A DNA stretch of 5,732 bases, from assembly GCA_029051085.1 (NCBI GenBank), contig JAIDLK010000023.1, positions 1 through 5,732 of the forward strand. Reading direction: 5' to 3'. The DNA comes from Alphaproteobacteria bacterium (lineage in GTDB: Bacteria; Pseudomonadota; Alphaproteobacteria; Rs-D84). Position numbers and translations under genes: made by a program. Under the pieces are notes generated by a model, which worked only from the letters and a program-made list of their open reading frames with translations, was not told the origin of the DNA and did no database searches. Shown piece by piece: positions 5,630 through 5,732 of this stretch; the stretch's first letter is position 1; each line of letters begins with the position of its first letter.

Positions 5630-5654
5630 AAAAAAAACACCTATCGGCGGTTTT
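5630..5654 (-). terminator. weak intrinsic terminator after the partial membrane protein gene
   Basis: On the minus strand CGCC (5649-5646) pairs with GGTG (5641-5638) around a GATA loop, with one G-T wobble. Beyond a C-T mismatch the stem is extended by A-T pairs, and eight T follow (5637-5630). It overlaps the stop codon of the partial gene by two bases. The GC core is short, so efficiency is uncertain. Confidence 0.5.
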
Positions 5655-5732
5655 AATTTTTGGCAGCCCAAATCGAATTAAATGCAAACGAAATAATGGC
5701 AGAAATAATAAACATAGCGGAAATGCTGACCG
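5653..5732 (-). CDS. C-terminal end of a probable membrane protein (partial)
   Basis: Only the last 25 codons and a TAA stop are inside the window; the rest lies beyond the right edge. The translation, VSISAMFIISAIISFAFNSIWAAKN, can be described as a single strongly hydrophobic stretch of about 20 residues followed by a short Lys-Asn tail. This is the look of the last transmembrane helix of a multi-pass inner membrane protein such as a transporter. The frame is open to the window edge and a terminator-like hairpin follows at once, which supports it being the true gene end. The family cannot be told from this fragment. Confidence 0.5.
   Translation of the reverse strand, partial: VSISAMFIISAIISFAFNSIWAAKN

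Overview
The window looks like part of a Gram-negative chromosome. The evidence is a classical (type V) autotransporter whose barrel ends in Tyr-Arg-Phe, and several proteins with Sec signal peptides. The mix of fairly AT-rich spacers, a secreted-protein cluster and phage-derived material would fit a host-associated proteobacterium, perhaps an alphaproteobacterium. That taxonomic guess is an inference; no taxonomic marker is present.

Left part (1-416): a complete tRNA-Gln(UUG) gene with its own promoter and intrinsic terminator. A spacer follows with a near-consensus sigma70-type promoter and a short leader. The leader folds into two successive hairpins, each followed by a T-tract, with a possible alternative pairing between them. 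It leads directly into the next gene.

Phage-like part (417-1601, + strand): one gene that appears to join a Mu gpF / SPP1 gp7-like Cys/His motif (C-x2-C ... HPNCRC) to a complete C-terminal GH108 muramidase with a peptidoglycan-binding tail. No capsid, holin, spanin or integrase gene is visible, so in this window it is an orphan phage-derived gene.

Right part (1598-5732, - strand): five reading frames on the minus strand. Reading in their own direction from the right edge, they are: the last 25 codons of a probable membrane protein with a weak terminator; an 880-residue autotransporter with an extended -10 promoter, a clear Shine-Dalgarno site and a bidirectional terminator; a 181-residue secreted coiled-coil protein of unknown function; a doubtful 63-codon Cys-rich frame; and a 144-residue secreted protein with four cysteines. 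This last gene converges on the muramidase gene and shares its TTAA stop region. A perfect 16-bp inverted repeat lies between the coiled-coil gene and the small secreted gene.

The genes appear to be mostly separate transcription units, each with its own promoter, rather than one operon. The common theme is the cell envelope: a peptidoglycan hydrolase, two probably periplasmic proteins and a surface-displayed beta-helix. The most interesting hypothesis is that the muramidase and the convergent small periplasmic protein are functionally linked as effector and inhibitor, but the sequence alone does not prove it.
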